Source: Leptolyngbya sp. Heron Island J
GTDB taxonomy: Bacteria; Cyanobacteriota; Cyanobacteriia; Phormidesmidales; Phormidesmidaceae
Direction: 5' to 3'
NCBI RefSeq assembly: GCF_000482245.1
Contig: NZ_AWNH01000117.1
Location: 1 to 64,000, forward strand
DNA: 64,000 nt
Below the pieces are notes generated by a model, which was not told where the DNA came from, did no database searches, and saw only the letters and a program-made list of their open reading frames with translations. Made by a program: the position numbers and the translations under genes. Positions 44,952-53,944 of the stretch are shown in pieces; position 1 is the stretch's first letter; each line of letters opens with the position of its first letter.

Positions 44952-45055
44952 CTAAAAAAACACGCCACGATAAATCTTCTCAGGCTGCAGAACTGTTTCC
45001 AGGTTAAGGATTTCACCGATGGGTAGTAGCTAATGCCGCGATAGGTTAAATACAT
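44952..45055 (-). pseudogene. Frameshifted DUF4278 gene relic
   Basis: From the ATG at 45055 the frame reads MYLTYRGISYYP, the DUF4278 opening. A one-base frame change then restores IGEILNLETVLQPEK and IYRGVFF followed by TAG at 44952-44954; IYRGV is the family's closing motif. The span is 104 bp, not a multiple of three. AGGGGG upstream resembles an old ribosome site. It is related in style to the intact copy at 28684-28854. Confidence 0.6.
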
Positions 45056-45217
45056 GGTAGATGCCCCCTGAATGACAGTGTGTCGAGCACTGTATTTTGC
45101 TCTGAATTAAGCAACAGGATCTGCTTCTAGAATTCCAGTTCAATATTTGTGATCTTGATCATTACATCTATTACATAAGCTCACTCAACTATCAGCCACA
45201 TCAACTCAATAAAAAAA

Positions 45218-45241
45218 GCTCCCACTGATAACAGTAGGAGC
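45218..45241 (-). terminator. Rho-independent terminator of pgr5
   Basis: 9-bp stem (GCTCCCACT with one wobble against AGTAGGAGC) followed on the minus strand by seven T, 83 bp after the pgr5 stop. Confidence 0.75.
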
Positions 45242-45323
45242 CATGCTGTGTTGTATCTCTGTTGAGAGGAAGAAGTAATAGCGCAGTCTGAACCGCTCCT
45301 AAAAGAACTCAGAGCTTTGGAGA

Positions 45324-45521
45324 TTATGCCAGGAACCCTAGTCTCTTACCATTGTCTCGGGCAAGGCGAATCAAATTCTGACGCTCTGTGCGGTCAACAC
45401 CAAACCAGTTGCAAACTGTTGTGATTACTTTTGAATGCAGGGCGATAACCTTACCACGCATTTGATTAAACTCACGCTTGCCAAACTGACTACGAAGCAA
45501 AATTACAAGAGGTGCAAACAT
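45324..45521 (-). CDS. pgr5: PGR5 homologue (cyclic electron transport)
   Basis: A 65-aa protein, MFAPLVILLRSQFGKREFNQ then MRGKVIALHSKVITTVCNWF and RLARDNGKRLGFLA. It aligns over its whole length with the conserved mature part of plant PGR5 (FAPLVVVTR, FNQLRGKAIALHSQVIT, LIRLAK.NG.RLGFLA). PGR5 promotes ferredoxin-dependent cyclic electron flow around photosystem I and so proton gradient formation. Cyanobacterial members are short because they lack a transit peptide. AAGGAG upstream selects the ATG at 45521 over a longer frame reaching 45725. One Cys is retained. Confidence 0.9.
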   Translation of the reverse strand: MFAPLVILLRSQFGKREFNQMRGKVIALHSKVITTVCNWFGVDRTERQNLIRLARDNGKRLGFLA

Positions 45522-46016
45522 GGGGGGCTCCTTGAAAATAAGTGTTGAGACGGTTTTCTGAGCCGTTACTTCAAGAGGATTGAAGGCAGTGATAGCAGTA
45601 ACGCTCTGCAACCTATGTAAACAATAGTAACGCAATGTAACGATAACGTTACAACGTATTGCATTTATTTTTCTTATATGGGTTATTTGGAGCTCGCGCT
45701 TGGAAAGTAGAACATACAGCAGCACCCCCCAATAGCTGTGATGGAGAAGGATAGCGAAATTGAACTGTAGCCGATGGGACGGTTGCAGCCTTGAGTGCGG
45801 ATGGAATTAGTGATGAGTAGCAAGGGCGAATGCGTTGAGAGAGCGATCGCATCCCGAAACACAAGCAACGTAAAACAAAGCTGGCTACCCTGACGTTTAC
45901 CTATCAATTCAGACTAGATTTGACCGCCCAGCCCTTCACAACCAAGTGCTGTTTAGCTCTGTTAATAGCCCCCGTCATCATCTCGCCACCACCCATGTAG
46001 TCCGAACTAAGACACA
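45522..46016. other. Intergenic region upstream of pgr5
   Basis: 495 bp. Several short overlapping frames on the minus strand (to 46113) have no ribosome site and no recognisable protein. A HIP1 octamer lies near 45843. No gene is supported. Confidence 0.45.
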
Positions 46017-46373
46017 GTGAGCAGAATATTGGAATTCCCAATGTTATCAAGATCACTTGACAATCGAGAAGCAAACGGTAACAATAGATACAGAAATAGT
46101 TTCGTTCATCCAAAGCCTATGGCTTTTGCCAGGTTTAGGACGGAAGTAGGTAGCGGCTCAGCTGTTACGCGAAGGAACGTACCTCAGTTACTAGAAACTT
46201 TATTGTCTCTTGAGGAAACGAATCCAATGACTTTTGATCACATTAACAACTCAATCCCTGTTGCGAAGCAAGGTCGTCTGCTTGGTCAGCTGAATCGTCA
46301 GCACAACCGTCAGCGTCAGCAATCTATGCTCATGCGTTCTATTCAAAACATTGAGCAAAGCAAGTCTATTTAG
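46017..46373 (+). CDS. Hypothetical protein, up to 118 aa
   Basis: Polar, arginine- and glutamine-rich (LNRQHNRQRQQSMLMRSIQN). The GTG at 46017 lacks a ribosome site; ATGs at 46041 (MLSRSLDNREANGN) or later are possible. A strong 16-bp terminator begins 42 bp after the stop, which supports transcription. No family recognised and start uncertain. Confidence 0.45.
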   Translation: MSRILEFPMLSRSLDNREANGNNRYRNSFVHPKPMAFARFRTEVGSGSAVTRRNVPQLLETLLSLEETNPMTFDHINNSIPVAKQGRLLGQLNRQHNRQRQQSMLMRSIQNIEQSKSI

Positions 46374-46414
46374 ACTAATCGAATAGACCGTTTATTGACC
46401 GACATTACAAAATT

Positions 46415-46460
46415 AAAAGCCCAATGGGAGGTGCCAGATGAGCTCTCCCATTGGGCTTTT
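46415..46460 (+). terminator. Strong rho-independent terminator
   Basis: Perfect 16-bp stem AAAAGCCCAATGGGAG and complement, 14-nt loop, ending in a T-run, 42 bp after the 46017 gene. Confidence 0.88.
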
Positions 46461-46555
46461 TAACATTTACCTTGAACGATGCTCCCCGGAGCCTTACCTA
46501 AAATGTAGAGGTTCTCTTTGCAGAAGGACCCAAGCAGTAGCTGAAAAGACTATAT

Positions 46556-46574
46556 AAAGGTACCCCTATGGGTA
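46556..46574. repeat. 19-bp dispersed repeat, copy 2
   Basis: Identical to 44298-44316 (AAAGGTACCCCTATGGGTA). The two copies are direct repeats about 2.26 kb apart. Confidence 0.6.
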
Positions 46575-46615
46575 CTGCCTAACCATGTATAATTTTACAC
46601 AATTAATAAATAAGC

Positions 46616-47032
46616 TTAGAGCAATGCAATCCCTATAAGAGCGTTAATCGCAGTTTGAAGATTTCCAATTTGGCCTGTGATTTCCACTACAGAACCAAGG
46701 GACTCTTTTACTTCGCGAAATAATGCCTTAAGGGTAAACTTGTTAGGTTTTTCCATTTGTGTTCCCTTATGCACTTCCTCAGATAGTGTTTGAATTAGTT
46801 GAATAATGTCATCCTTATCTTGAATCGCAGATTGATGTAATTCAATAGCAGCAACTAACTCTTGAAGGGCAGCCTCAAAATCTTCTTGGGCTGATTTCCC
46901 AGCGTTTTCTGATGCACTGTGAATTTCTGACTGAGAATTCTCAACCTTTGCACCTTTGCCAACGGCGACATTACCAATGTTTATTTTGGCATCGCCAGAA
47001 ATAATAAACCCATGATTTTCTGAGGCCATCAT
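46616..47032 (-). CDS. Unknown 138-aa protein with glycine/valine N-terminal motif
   Basis: Residues 11-25 read ISGDAKINIGNVAVG, followed by GKGAKVENSQ. Residues 45-105 form an acidic helical region (EDFEAALQELVAAIELHQSA), and the C-terminus is hydrophobic (VVEITGQIGNLQTAINALIG). AGGAAAG precedes the ATG. The motif matches the C-terminal ISGGALNAKNVAVG of the divergent 466-aa neighbour. Local DNA is AT-rich. Small proteins of this architecture occur in bacterial conflict islands, but no function is established here. Confidence 0.6.
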   Translation of the reverse strand: MMASENHGFIISGDAKINIGNVAVGKGAKVENSQSEIHSASENAGKSAQEDFEAALQELVAAIELHQSAIQDKDDIIQLIQTLSEEVHKGTQMEKPNKFTLKALFREVKESLGSVVEITGQIGNLQTAINALIGIALL

Positions 47033-47274
47033 TACGCTTTCCTAGATCGAGACCTATCTAACAACATTTAGCCTATAGTATCTTAACTTTTCAATGGTTA
47101 GACAGTTTCTATGTATGAGAAATATTTTTCTGTCAAAGATCTCTATTGTTGTTTTATTTACCGTAAGAACAGTGTTTACCTATCAACATCTGGTCAAAAG
47201 TAATTCTGATCTTCCCAAAAATCAACCGATTTGTAGCTAATCAAACAGTTCCAGCTATACCAACAGGGTTTGCA

Positions 47275-48675
47275 ATGGCACAAAACACAGAAACGACTAG
47301 GTACCTATGCGGCGCGGCACAGCTTGATCAAGGCTTTGCCAATAGAGTTATTGATGAAACACTCGATGTCAACTACAAGGCTATCAACCTACCCTCTGGA
47401 ATTGATATTAATACAGTTCTCAAGCATTGTTTGAATTCTAGAAAGCGCAAGAATCGAAGGGATTTAATCATAACGGGTATTGTCTTTAGCATTCTCATTT
47501 CTGGCTATAGACTTTTGATCCCTGGACTGATCGCAATCTATATAGTCACCTTTTTTGAAGCATGGGCAACTCGATATAAGATAATCGCCAATAGCCTGCT
47601 CAGGAAGAATTTCAATCCAAATATTCCTATATTGGACGGTGACTCCAATGCGCAGAAAAGGTTAGGAGCTATCCAGTATAGGAATAGCTCTAATGTTATT
47701 GTTTATAGCGGCTATTCCCCATTTGTTGGTGCTGGATTTGAAATTGGCGGGTGGTCTTTCGCACTAAATATTGGCAAAGGTAAAAATGATTTAGCTGGGG
47801 TGACAGAAAACCCTCAAGATTTTAATATCAAAGAAATTCATGAGCATATAGGGAAAAATATTAAGGACTTGAGAGTTAAAAATCTGACCATTAAAGACGA
47901 GTTATATATTAATGGTCAGGAAATACGAGATGATAAACGTTTTCTTCCAGATCATCTATCCTCTCCTATATCTCAGGTCGACCAAAAAACTTTAGATAAA
48001 TTTATTGAGCGACCTACTGAAGAGATTAGACATTACCAAGTGTTTCGCATTTTCAGCTGGAAAGGTGATATCGTTCTATCCATTTTTTTGCGATTTATAA
48101 AAGTCGGCAATAACTTATTTAGCGAGGCTTCTTATGCAGTTTTACCTCCACTAAAAAAGAAGTACAGAGCTATTGATGAGATTCAACAGAATCCTACCTT
48201 GAGAAAGATTTCCGAATTAGGTGGAGAACTCTGCATCACTAGTCTCTATTTATGCTTCAAAGCACCAATTTCAAGCATTGGTAGACTGATAAATCTGTAT
48301 ACAAAAAATCGAGATCGTAGAAGGCTGAAAACTTTCGTGAAGAATACCCCTACATTTGATTATGGGGCTACGACCAATATTCGAGAGATCGCTAGTTCTG
48401 ATAAATATCGCCAATACTTCCAACAGTTAGATAAGGATATGTATATCAAGCTGGTTGAGCGCAACATCTTGGATAGCATTATCTCTTTTTTAGATAGCAA
48501 GGGTATTGACACGTCTGATTTAAAGGATAGACAAACAACCATTCTCAACAATGGCGTCATGATATCGGGAGGAGCTCTGAATGCTAAGAACGTCGCCGTA
48601 GGCACGGAGGCCAAAGCATCATCAGGTTTTTCCTTACCTAATTTGACCCAGCCCCAGAGTCAGCCTAAAACTTAG
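47275..48675 (+). CDS. Unknown 466-aa membrane protein with matching C-terminal motif
   Basis: Residues 1-60 (RYLCGAAQLDQGFANRVID) are soluble, followed by two transmembrane segments (about 64-94), then a large soluble region: GFEIGGWSFALNIGKGKN, LTIKDELYINGQEI, and a helical C-terminal half. The tail at 430-443 reads ISGGALNAKNVAVG, echoing the divergent neighbour. The N-terminal RYLC.AA pattern recalls large actinobacterial membrane proteins, but I do not recognise a named domain. AGGG precedes the ATG. AT content is above that of neighbours, hinting at acquisition by transfer. Confidence 0.65.
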   Translation: MAQNTETTRYLCGAAQLDQGFANRVIDETLDVNYKAINLPSGIDINTVLKHCLNSRKRKNRRDLIITGIVFSILISGYRLLIPGLIAIYIVTFFEAWATRYKIIANSLLRKNFNPNIPILDGDSNAQKRLGAIQYRNSSNVIVYSGYSPFVGAGFEIGGWSFALNIGKGKNDLAGVTENPQDFNIKEIHEHIGKNIKDLRVKNLTIKDELYINGQEIRDDKRFLPDHLSSPISQVDQKTLDKFIERPTEEIRHYQVFRIFSWKGDIVLSIFLRFIKVGNNLFSEASYAVLPPLKKKYRAIDEIQQNPTLRKISELGGELCITSLYLCFKAPISSIGRLINLYTKNRDRRRLKTFVKNTPTFDYGATTNIREIASSDKYRQYFQQLDKDMYIKLVERNILDSIISFLDSKGIDTSDLKDRQTTILNNGVMISGGALNAKNVAVGTEAKASSGFSLPNLTQPQSQPKT

Positions 48676-48705
48676 TCAGCTGGTAGTAGCGCGTTTACTC
48701 GTTTA

Positions 48706-50259
48706 CTAGTCCGGTGATGAGGGCATCGTTAGCAGCTGGCTAGACTCGACCTGATCGGCCCATACGGTGAGGGTGGTCCCTACTGATTGATTGAGTGATG
48801 CGATCGCATCAGCTAAATCAATCGCCGCATTCACCTCACTGTTCTGTGCCTCAACCACATCATTTTGTAACTCCAACACCTCAAAAATATCCCGAGTGCG
48901 GCCACGACGAGCCCGCTCGCGAGCATTCTCTAGCCGCTGTTCAGCCAGTTCACGGGCCAGGCGCGTTGCTTCAATCCGGTTACGAGCAGATTCTACATCC
49001 CGCAGCTGGTCAGCAACCTCCAATCGAATATCAGACTGCAAGCGTTCTAGATCATTGCGCAGCTGTTGTTGGGTTACCTGATTACGCTGAAATGCAGTTT
49101 CTGTTGACTCATCTTCCAACAGCCTGGTCAGCACCAGCTCCGTTGACGCCTCTGAAAAATCTCCTGTGCTAGCATTGGCCCGCAAATCCAAGTTCCAGCG
49201 GCGGTTATCAACAGCCACCACTTCATCTAGCTCAGCAATTTGTAAATCCAGCTGCGCCTGACGATAGTCTGGACGATTATCATAGGCAACTTCGACCAGT
49301 TCCTCTAAAGGTAGTACCTTAGCCTCTTGCACAACTAAGTCAGTCAAGATTTCTTCTGGAATGGTGATCTCAATAGAATCCTCTAAATCCAACAGATCCA
49401 AGAGATCTGATTTAGCCTGTTCGAGAGCATTTTCAGCCTCTAACACATCCGTTTCAGTCGCAGCCAAATTAGCATCAATTTCCACTAGCTCAAATTGAGC
49501 CCGCCGCCCTGCCTCCACTAATGCCTCGATCGAACGTCTCTGTTGCTGTTGAGTTTCAAAGGATAGCTGTTGAATCTGTAAGCTCGCCTGGGCACGAATC
49601 AAAGCATAATAGGTGCTTACACCAACGGTAATATCCGTAATCAGCCGCTGGCGTAAATCCAGCTGGTTGTTGGTTTCTTGCAAACGAGCGATCTCTACTG
49701 AGGCAGTATTAACAGCCCGACCAGCACCGCGTAACAATGGCTGGGTGACCGTTAGCTCTACATCCTGATCGTCTATCACATCAACAGTCACCTCCAGGGT
49801 TGTCCCCAAAGGTGTGAGCAATTCTCCTCCCAGACGAGCTTCACGGGTAATTTCGGTAGCATCATCGGTTCTATCACGGACGACTACACTGACTGTGGGA
49901 GTAAAGTCAGGGTTAAAAATACTCTCTGCTTCTCTTAATTCTTGCCGTTGAGCGATGCGTTCTAAAGCTTCATTTCTGAGTTCACGATTGTTTTGTAGCA
50001 ATAGAGAGACAACATCTGCTTCAGTTAAGGCCAAGGCCGGTCTAGAGTCGTCTGTCCCAGAGACTGCGGGTATAGAGCTAGGAGTATGGCTGTTGTCGGT
50101 TGGTGATGGGCTCAAGTCATCAGCGGGGCTAGCCTCAGGATTTTGAGCTGGTGGTAGCTCTGGCAGTTGAGTTAGCCCTGGTTGGGTGATTGGGATCGAA
50201 AATGGGACTGCTAGAACACTCGCTATGAGCAATTTTTGTAGCCGCTTTTGTAGTCGCAT
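48706..50259 (-). CDS. TolC-family outer-membrane efflux protein
   Basis: A 517-aa channel subunit with signal peptide (MRLQKRLQKLLIASVLAVPF, cleaved by about residue 30), a Pro/Ser/Asp-rich linker, and two tandem OEP helical repeats (SLLLQNNRELRNEALERIAQ; QDVELTVTQPLLRGAGRAVN; LADAIASLNQSVGTTLTVW). Trimers form the outer-membrane tunnel that joins a periplasmic adaptor. The start codon overlaps the permease stop by one base (TAATG), so it belongs to the efflux operon. Confidence 0.92.
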   Translation of the reverse strand: MRLQKRLQKLLIASVLAVPFSIPITQPGLTQLPELPPAQNPEASPADDLSPSPTDNSHTPSSIPAVSGTDDSRPALALTEADVVSLLLQNNRELRNEALERIAQRQELREAESIFNPDFTPTVSVVVRDRTDDATEITREARLGGELLTPLGTTLEVTVDVIDDQDVELTVTQPLLRGAGRAVNTASVEIARLQETNNQLDLRQRLITDITVGVSTYYALIRAQASLQIQQLSFETQQQQRRSIEALVEAGRRAQFELVEIDANLAATETDVLEAENALEQAKSDLLDLLDLEDSIEITIPEEILTDLVVQEAKVLPLEELVEVAYDNRPDYRQAQLDLQIAELDEVVAVDNRRWNLDLRANASTGDFSEASTELVLTRLLEDESTETAFQRNQVTQQQLRNDLERLQSDIRLEVADQLRDVESARNRIEATRLARELAEQRLENARERARRGRTRDIFEVLELQNDVVEAQNSEVNAAIDLADAIASLNQSVGTTLTVWADQVESSQLLTMPSSPD

Positions 50260-51443
50260 TAGTCGCTCCGCAAGGCTTTCACAATATCAACTTGAGTAGC
50301 TCGCAGGGCTGGGATAAAGCTAGCACCCACACCCACAGCCACTGCGGCTCCCATGGACAACGCCGCATTACGAGGGGAAAAGCGGTAGGGTGCTTCAATC
50401 ACAACCGTCGTGGCGGCTCGGGTCAGGCCATGGACAGTCGCCACTGCGATCGCACCTCCGAACAAACTTAAAATCACGGCTTCTAAAACAAACTGCCCCA
50501 TCACTTCCAGCTTGGATGCGCCAATCGCTCGACGAATGCCAATTTCTTTGGTGCGCTCCAGTACAGCGGCTACCGTAATGTTGGCAATGCCTACTCCTCC
50601 AATCACCAAGGCAATTAACCCCACACCAGTGAGGGCAGCAGAGGCAATTTTTTGCACTTCCAGGTCTTCTAGTAAATCATCCGCATTACTCCAGACATGT
50701 ACCTCTGCCTGAGGAAAGCTCTGTCTTAGAAAGGTATCAACTGCCTCGCTTAATTCACCAATTTGGGTCAAAGAATGGGCGCTAATTTGGATCGAATTCC
50801 AGCTGTAACCACCTGATAAGACCGTGGCAAAGGTTTCAGTCATCCAAAGCTCTCCACCCTCACCCCACTCAGAGTTAGACTTGGACTCCATCACCCCGAT
50901 AATGACTAACCGATTGCCGTCCGCATAGATCGCCCTGTTTAAGGGAGATTGCCCCTCGAATAAGCTCACCGCTAACTGTTCATCAATCAGAGCAACAGGA
51001 CGATATTGTTCGACATCTCCTTGATCAAAGAAACGTCCCTGCAACATGCGTCGACCGGTGGTGTCTAAATAGTTAAGAGACACACTACGGGCACGAATTT
51101 CCGCTTCTTGAGCTTCATACTGGGCCGTATTCAGGCTGTAAACGTTACTGATAGAGCTAATAGCACGAATTTCAGCGATGGAGTTCTTAAGGGATTGTTG
51201 CACGGCTTCATCCAGTTCTGGATTAGGGCCATCTCTGACATAAATCCAGGGGCTGACAAAAGGCTGATCGCGCTCAGCTAACTTCAGGTCAATCTGTTCA
51301 CGGGTAATGGTTTGAATATTCAGGGTGGCGCTGACGGCTCCCACCCCCATAAACACACCAAAGGCGGTCAAACTAGAGCGCAGCCACTGATTGGTCAGGG
51401 AGCGCCAGGTCATAAACAACAAATCAGGTAAGGGAAGTCCCAT
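50259..51443 (-). CDS. MacB-like ABC transporter permease (FtsX family)
   Basis: A 394-aa permease. It has an N-terminal transmembrane helix (SLTNQWLRSSLTAFGVFMGV), a large periplasmic MacB-type domain (about 45-270) and three C-terminal helices (TGVGLIALVIGGVGIANITV, LEAVILSLFGGAIAVATVHG, LSMGAAVAVGVGASFIPALR), the FtsX/MacB layout. The fused MacB ATPase domain is absent; an ATPase must be encoded elsewhere. It begins 5 bp after the HlyD stop and ends by overlapping TolC. Confidence 0.9.
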   Translation of the reverse strand: MGLPLPDLLFMTWRSLTNQWLRSSLTAFGVFMGVGAVSATLNIQTITREQIDLKLAERDQPFVSPWIYVRDGPNPELDEAVQQSLKNSIAEIRAISSISNVYSLNTAQYEAQEAEIRARSVSLNYLDTTGRRMLQGRFFDQGDVEQYRPVALIDEQLAVSLFEGQSPLNRAIYADGNRLVIIGVMESKSNSEWGEGGELWMTETFATVLSGGYSWNSIQISAHSLTQIGELSEAVDTFLRQSFPQAEVHVWSNADDLLEDLEVQKIASAALTGVGLIALVIGGVGIANITVAAVLERTKEIGIRRAIGASKLEVMGQFVLEAVILSLFGGAIAVATVHGLTRAATTVVIEAPYRFSPRNAALSMGAAVAVGVGASFIPALRATQVDIVKALRSD

Positions 51444-51448
51444 GGCAG

Positions 51449-52756
51449 TTATTGGTCTAATGCTTCAGGGGGGAGTAATTCGGCAGGGTCACTGATAGGC
51501 ATACCGGGAGTAATGGTGAGTGTCGGTGGCACCAAAGCAACTTGGTCACCGGGATTGAGCCCATCGGTTACCGCCACTAAGTCCAAACCCTGTAGCCCTA
51601 ATTCGATCGGCTGTTGAGTCGCGTTGCCGCGCTGATTACGCACCCAGACAAACGGCTGGCCTCCCTCTCGCTGCACCGCTTCTGGAGGAATTACCAGCAC
51701 ATCTTCCTGCTGCTCGGTAATGATTTCAACGCTAACAAAACTACCGGGAATGAGGGTTTGGCTGGCGCTGTCTAGCCGGACTTTGGCAGTAACTCTAGCC
51801 TGACCTTCTTGAGAATTACCACCGTTGGTGCCCGCTAGAGCCTGGGGGGATAGCGCCACAACACGCCCCTCATGTTCCTGGGCATCAGGGCCAATGGCTC
51901 GAATTTGGGCAGGCTGATTGAGACTGACCTTAGCCGCATCCAGGGTAGAAAGCTGCAGGTTAACAATTTCCTGGCGAGGGTCCCCTAGAGTCAGGAGGTT
52001 GGCATCTGTGGCGATTGCTTCCCCCGCACTGACCTGCACTTCAAGTACTACACCATCAATAGGCGACGTCACTACCCGATCATTTAGCTGCTGTTCCAAA
52101 AAGGTCAGTTTCTCAGATGCCGTTTTTAGATCTAACTCAGTCTTAGTAACCGCTAACTGAGCATCTTTTAGCTCGGAGCGCACCCGGTCTAGCTCCGTTT
52201 GATCTTCGCGCACCTCGTCTTCGGAGATAAAACCTTGGGCGGCCAGTTCCTGGGATTCTTGATATTGCTCGATGGCAGCATTAACTCGCTGCTGGACCTC
52301 GGTCACTTTTTCCTGATTACGCTGCAGGTCTAGCTGGAATTTTTGGATTTCGACCTGCTGCGATCGCAATTCTTGCTCCGCATTGCGATCGCGCAGTACT
52401 ACCAGGGGTTGACCAGCGTCCACCGCACTACGTACCTGCACCAGCACCTGCTCAACTGTCGCTTCATTTTGCGGCGACTTGAGGGTCTGCTGTCCGCCTA
52501 AGGCCAGGGTGCCACCAGCGGATACCGTCAGCTCCACAGTCGAACGCTCCACTGCATAGAGAGGGACGGAAATCGGCTCTGCACCAGAGCTGCGATAACG
52601 CCTGTAGCCCCAGACAGCAAGACCTGTCAAACCCACTATACCGACGATGCCGAGTGCGATCGCGCGATACCTAAATGAACGAGGATTAGCTCTCAGCGGC
52701 TCCACAGTAGTGAGCAACGCTTCCCCAGAATGCTCTGGAGATCTAGCATCTGTCAT
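51449..52756 (-). CDS. HlyD/MacA-family periplasmic adaptor
   Basis: A 435-aa inner-membrane-anchored adaptor. Transmembrane helix at about 30-48 (AIALGIVGIVGLTGLAVWGY), then the split biotinyl/lipoyl domain (TLKSPQNEATVEQVLVQVRS ... VVTSPIDGVVLEVQVSAGEA) separated by a long coiled-coil hairpin (about 115-225), a beta-barrel domain and a membrane-proximal domain. It bridges the permease to the TolC channel. It is the first gene of the three-gene operon. Confidence 0.92.
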   Translation of the reverse strand: MTDARSPEHSGEALLTTVEPLRANPRSFRYRAIALGIVGIVGLTGLAVWGYRRYRSSGAEPISVPLYAVERSTVELTVSAGGTLALGGQQTLKSPQNEATVEQVLVQVRSAVDAGQPLVVLRDRNAEQELRSQQVEIQKFQLDLQRNQEKVTEVQQRVNAAIEQYQESQELAAQGFISEDEVREDQTELDRVRSELKDAQLAVTKTELDLKTASEKLTFLEQQLNDRVVTSPIDGVVLEVQVSAGEAIATDANLLTLGDPRQEIVNLQLSTLDAAKVSLNQPAQIRAIGPDAQEHEGRVVALSPQALAGTNGGNSQEGQARVTAKVRLDSASQTLIPGSFVSVEIITEQQEDVLVIPPEAVQREGGQPFVWVRNQRGNATQQPIELGLQGLDLVAVTDGLNPGDQVALVPPTLTITPGMPISDPAELLPPEALDQ

Positions 52757-52873
52757 ACTTCTTGCGGTCTAAACGGCAAATGCCCATGATGTCCATTGGT
52801 CAGATCTTACAAAGATTAACCGGCGAGTGTCCAATCATGATCAGAATTTGAGGAAGTGATGTTTCAACCTAAG

Positions 52874-53632
52874 CTACACTTTATGCTCTGGATTCTTAAA
52901 GTCACTCTTACATCCTGCATCCCAAACATTGGGCTGATTGCCGTGACCTGGAATACCACCATAGTCCTTAAGCATCCGCGCCAAATGCAAACAATTCCAG
53001 GCTAAAAACGTAGTATTCCGATTAGTAAAATCATTATCAGGTCCACCAGAACCTGGATCTAAATAGGATGGCCCCGGTCCCACCTCACCCAGCCAACCCG
53101 CATCAGCCTGAGGAGGAATGGTGTAGCCAATATGGGAAAGAGAGAACAAAATATTCATTGCGCAGTGTTTTACACCATCTTCGTTCCCTGTAATCAGCGT
53201 GGCTCCTACCTTGCCATAGTCGCGGTATTGTCCCTTCTCATTCAGCACGTGGGTGTAACCATACATGCGCTCCAACACACGGTTACAAACCGAACTTTTC
53301 TCTCCTAGCCACACAGAGGTACACAACACCAAAATATCAGTCTCATCGATCTGTTTTTGTAGCTGCGGCCAATCATCACGGTCCCATTCAGGAGTCTCAG
53401 ACATATCTAGCCCTAGCCCTGCCGGGATCTCGTAATCGACAGGACGAATCACTTCAGTTTGTACACCATTTGCTTCAAAAATCTCTTTAGCAATATTGAT
53501 GACCCCACGAGTATGGGAGAGCACAGGGGTACGATTGAGGGTGCAATTCAAGAACAGTGCCTTGAGATCGTCATACTTCGCAGGCGCGTTTTCACACTGA
53601 TGCTGGGTAATTTTAGCAAGTTGTTCTGTCAT
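52874..53632 (-). CDS. Flavodoxin-fold NAD(P)H-dependent FMN reductase
   Basis: A 252-aa flavoprotein of the NADPH-dependent FMN reductase/WrbA-like superfamily. The FMN phosphate-binding loop is near ALFLNCTLNRTPVLSHTRGV (residues 26-45), and ILVLCTSVWLGEKSSVCNRV forms the second strand-loop. The C-terminal GNQPNVWDAGCKSDFKNPEH is family-like. It probably reduces quinones, azo compounds or FMN; substrate unknown. It is not part of the efflux operon. Confidence 0.85.
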   Translation of the reverse strand: MTEQLAKITQHQCENAPAKYDDLKALFLNCTLNRTPVLSHTRGVINIAKEIFEANGVQTEVIRPVDYEIPAGLGLDMSETPEWDRDDWPQLQKQIDETDILVLCTSVWLGEKSSVCNRVLERMYGYTHVLNEKGQYRDYGKVGATLITGNEDGVKHCAMNILFSLSHIGYTIPPQADAGWLGEVGPGPSYLDPGSGGPDNDFTNRNTTFLAWNCLHLARMLKDYGGIPGHGNQPNVWDAGCKSDFKNPEHKV

Positions 53633-53944
53633 AAGTTAAAGCTTTAAATGCAACAACCATTTACACAAGTCAACATTGTTCTGACAAGGTGATATAGGTT
53701 TATTCAGCCAGCGGCACCGCCGCCCTAATGTTACTTTGACATTACTGATAGCGCCTTCAACGCATCCAGTGAAAAATTTAACCCAACACTCTTGATCTAG
53801 TTATGAGCATTGAATGGCATAGTCCTACAGATCAGGCGAAGGATTGACCAATACAATTTAGAGACCTAAAACGTGGCTAATATAGCGAGTTATTAATAGG
53901 TAGCGTGAGGGAAAATGCCCAGTGTTTATCTTGCTGTAAACGAG
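53633..53944. other. Intergenic region
   Basis: 312 bp between the reductase and acylphosphatase genes. A short plus-strand frame begins here but runs antisense to acyP and is not called. No hairpin or site recognised. Confidence 0.45.

Larger units (their letters stand above)
44739..45323. other. Intergenic region with a broken gene and two terminators
   Basis: 585 bp. Holds the 44818 terminator, a frameshifted DUF4278 relic (44952-45055), a small hairpin ACAGTG/CACTGT at 45075-45093, and the pgr5 terminator at 45218. Nothing else was recognised. Confidence 0.55.

Noticed and set aside
45522-45725. 68-codon N-terminal extension of PGR5
   Set aside because: AAGGAG and homology place the start at 45521; the extension is unlike a targeting sequence.
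45649-46113. Several minus-strand frames of about 70 codons
   Set aside because: No ribosome sites and no recognisable motifs; a transposase fragment was considered but no IS signature was seen.
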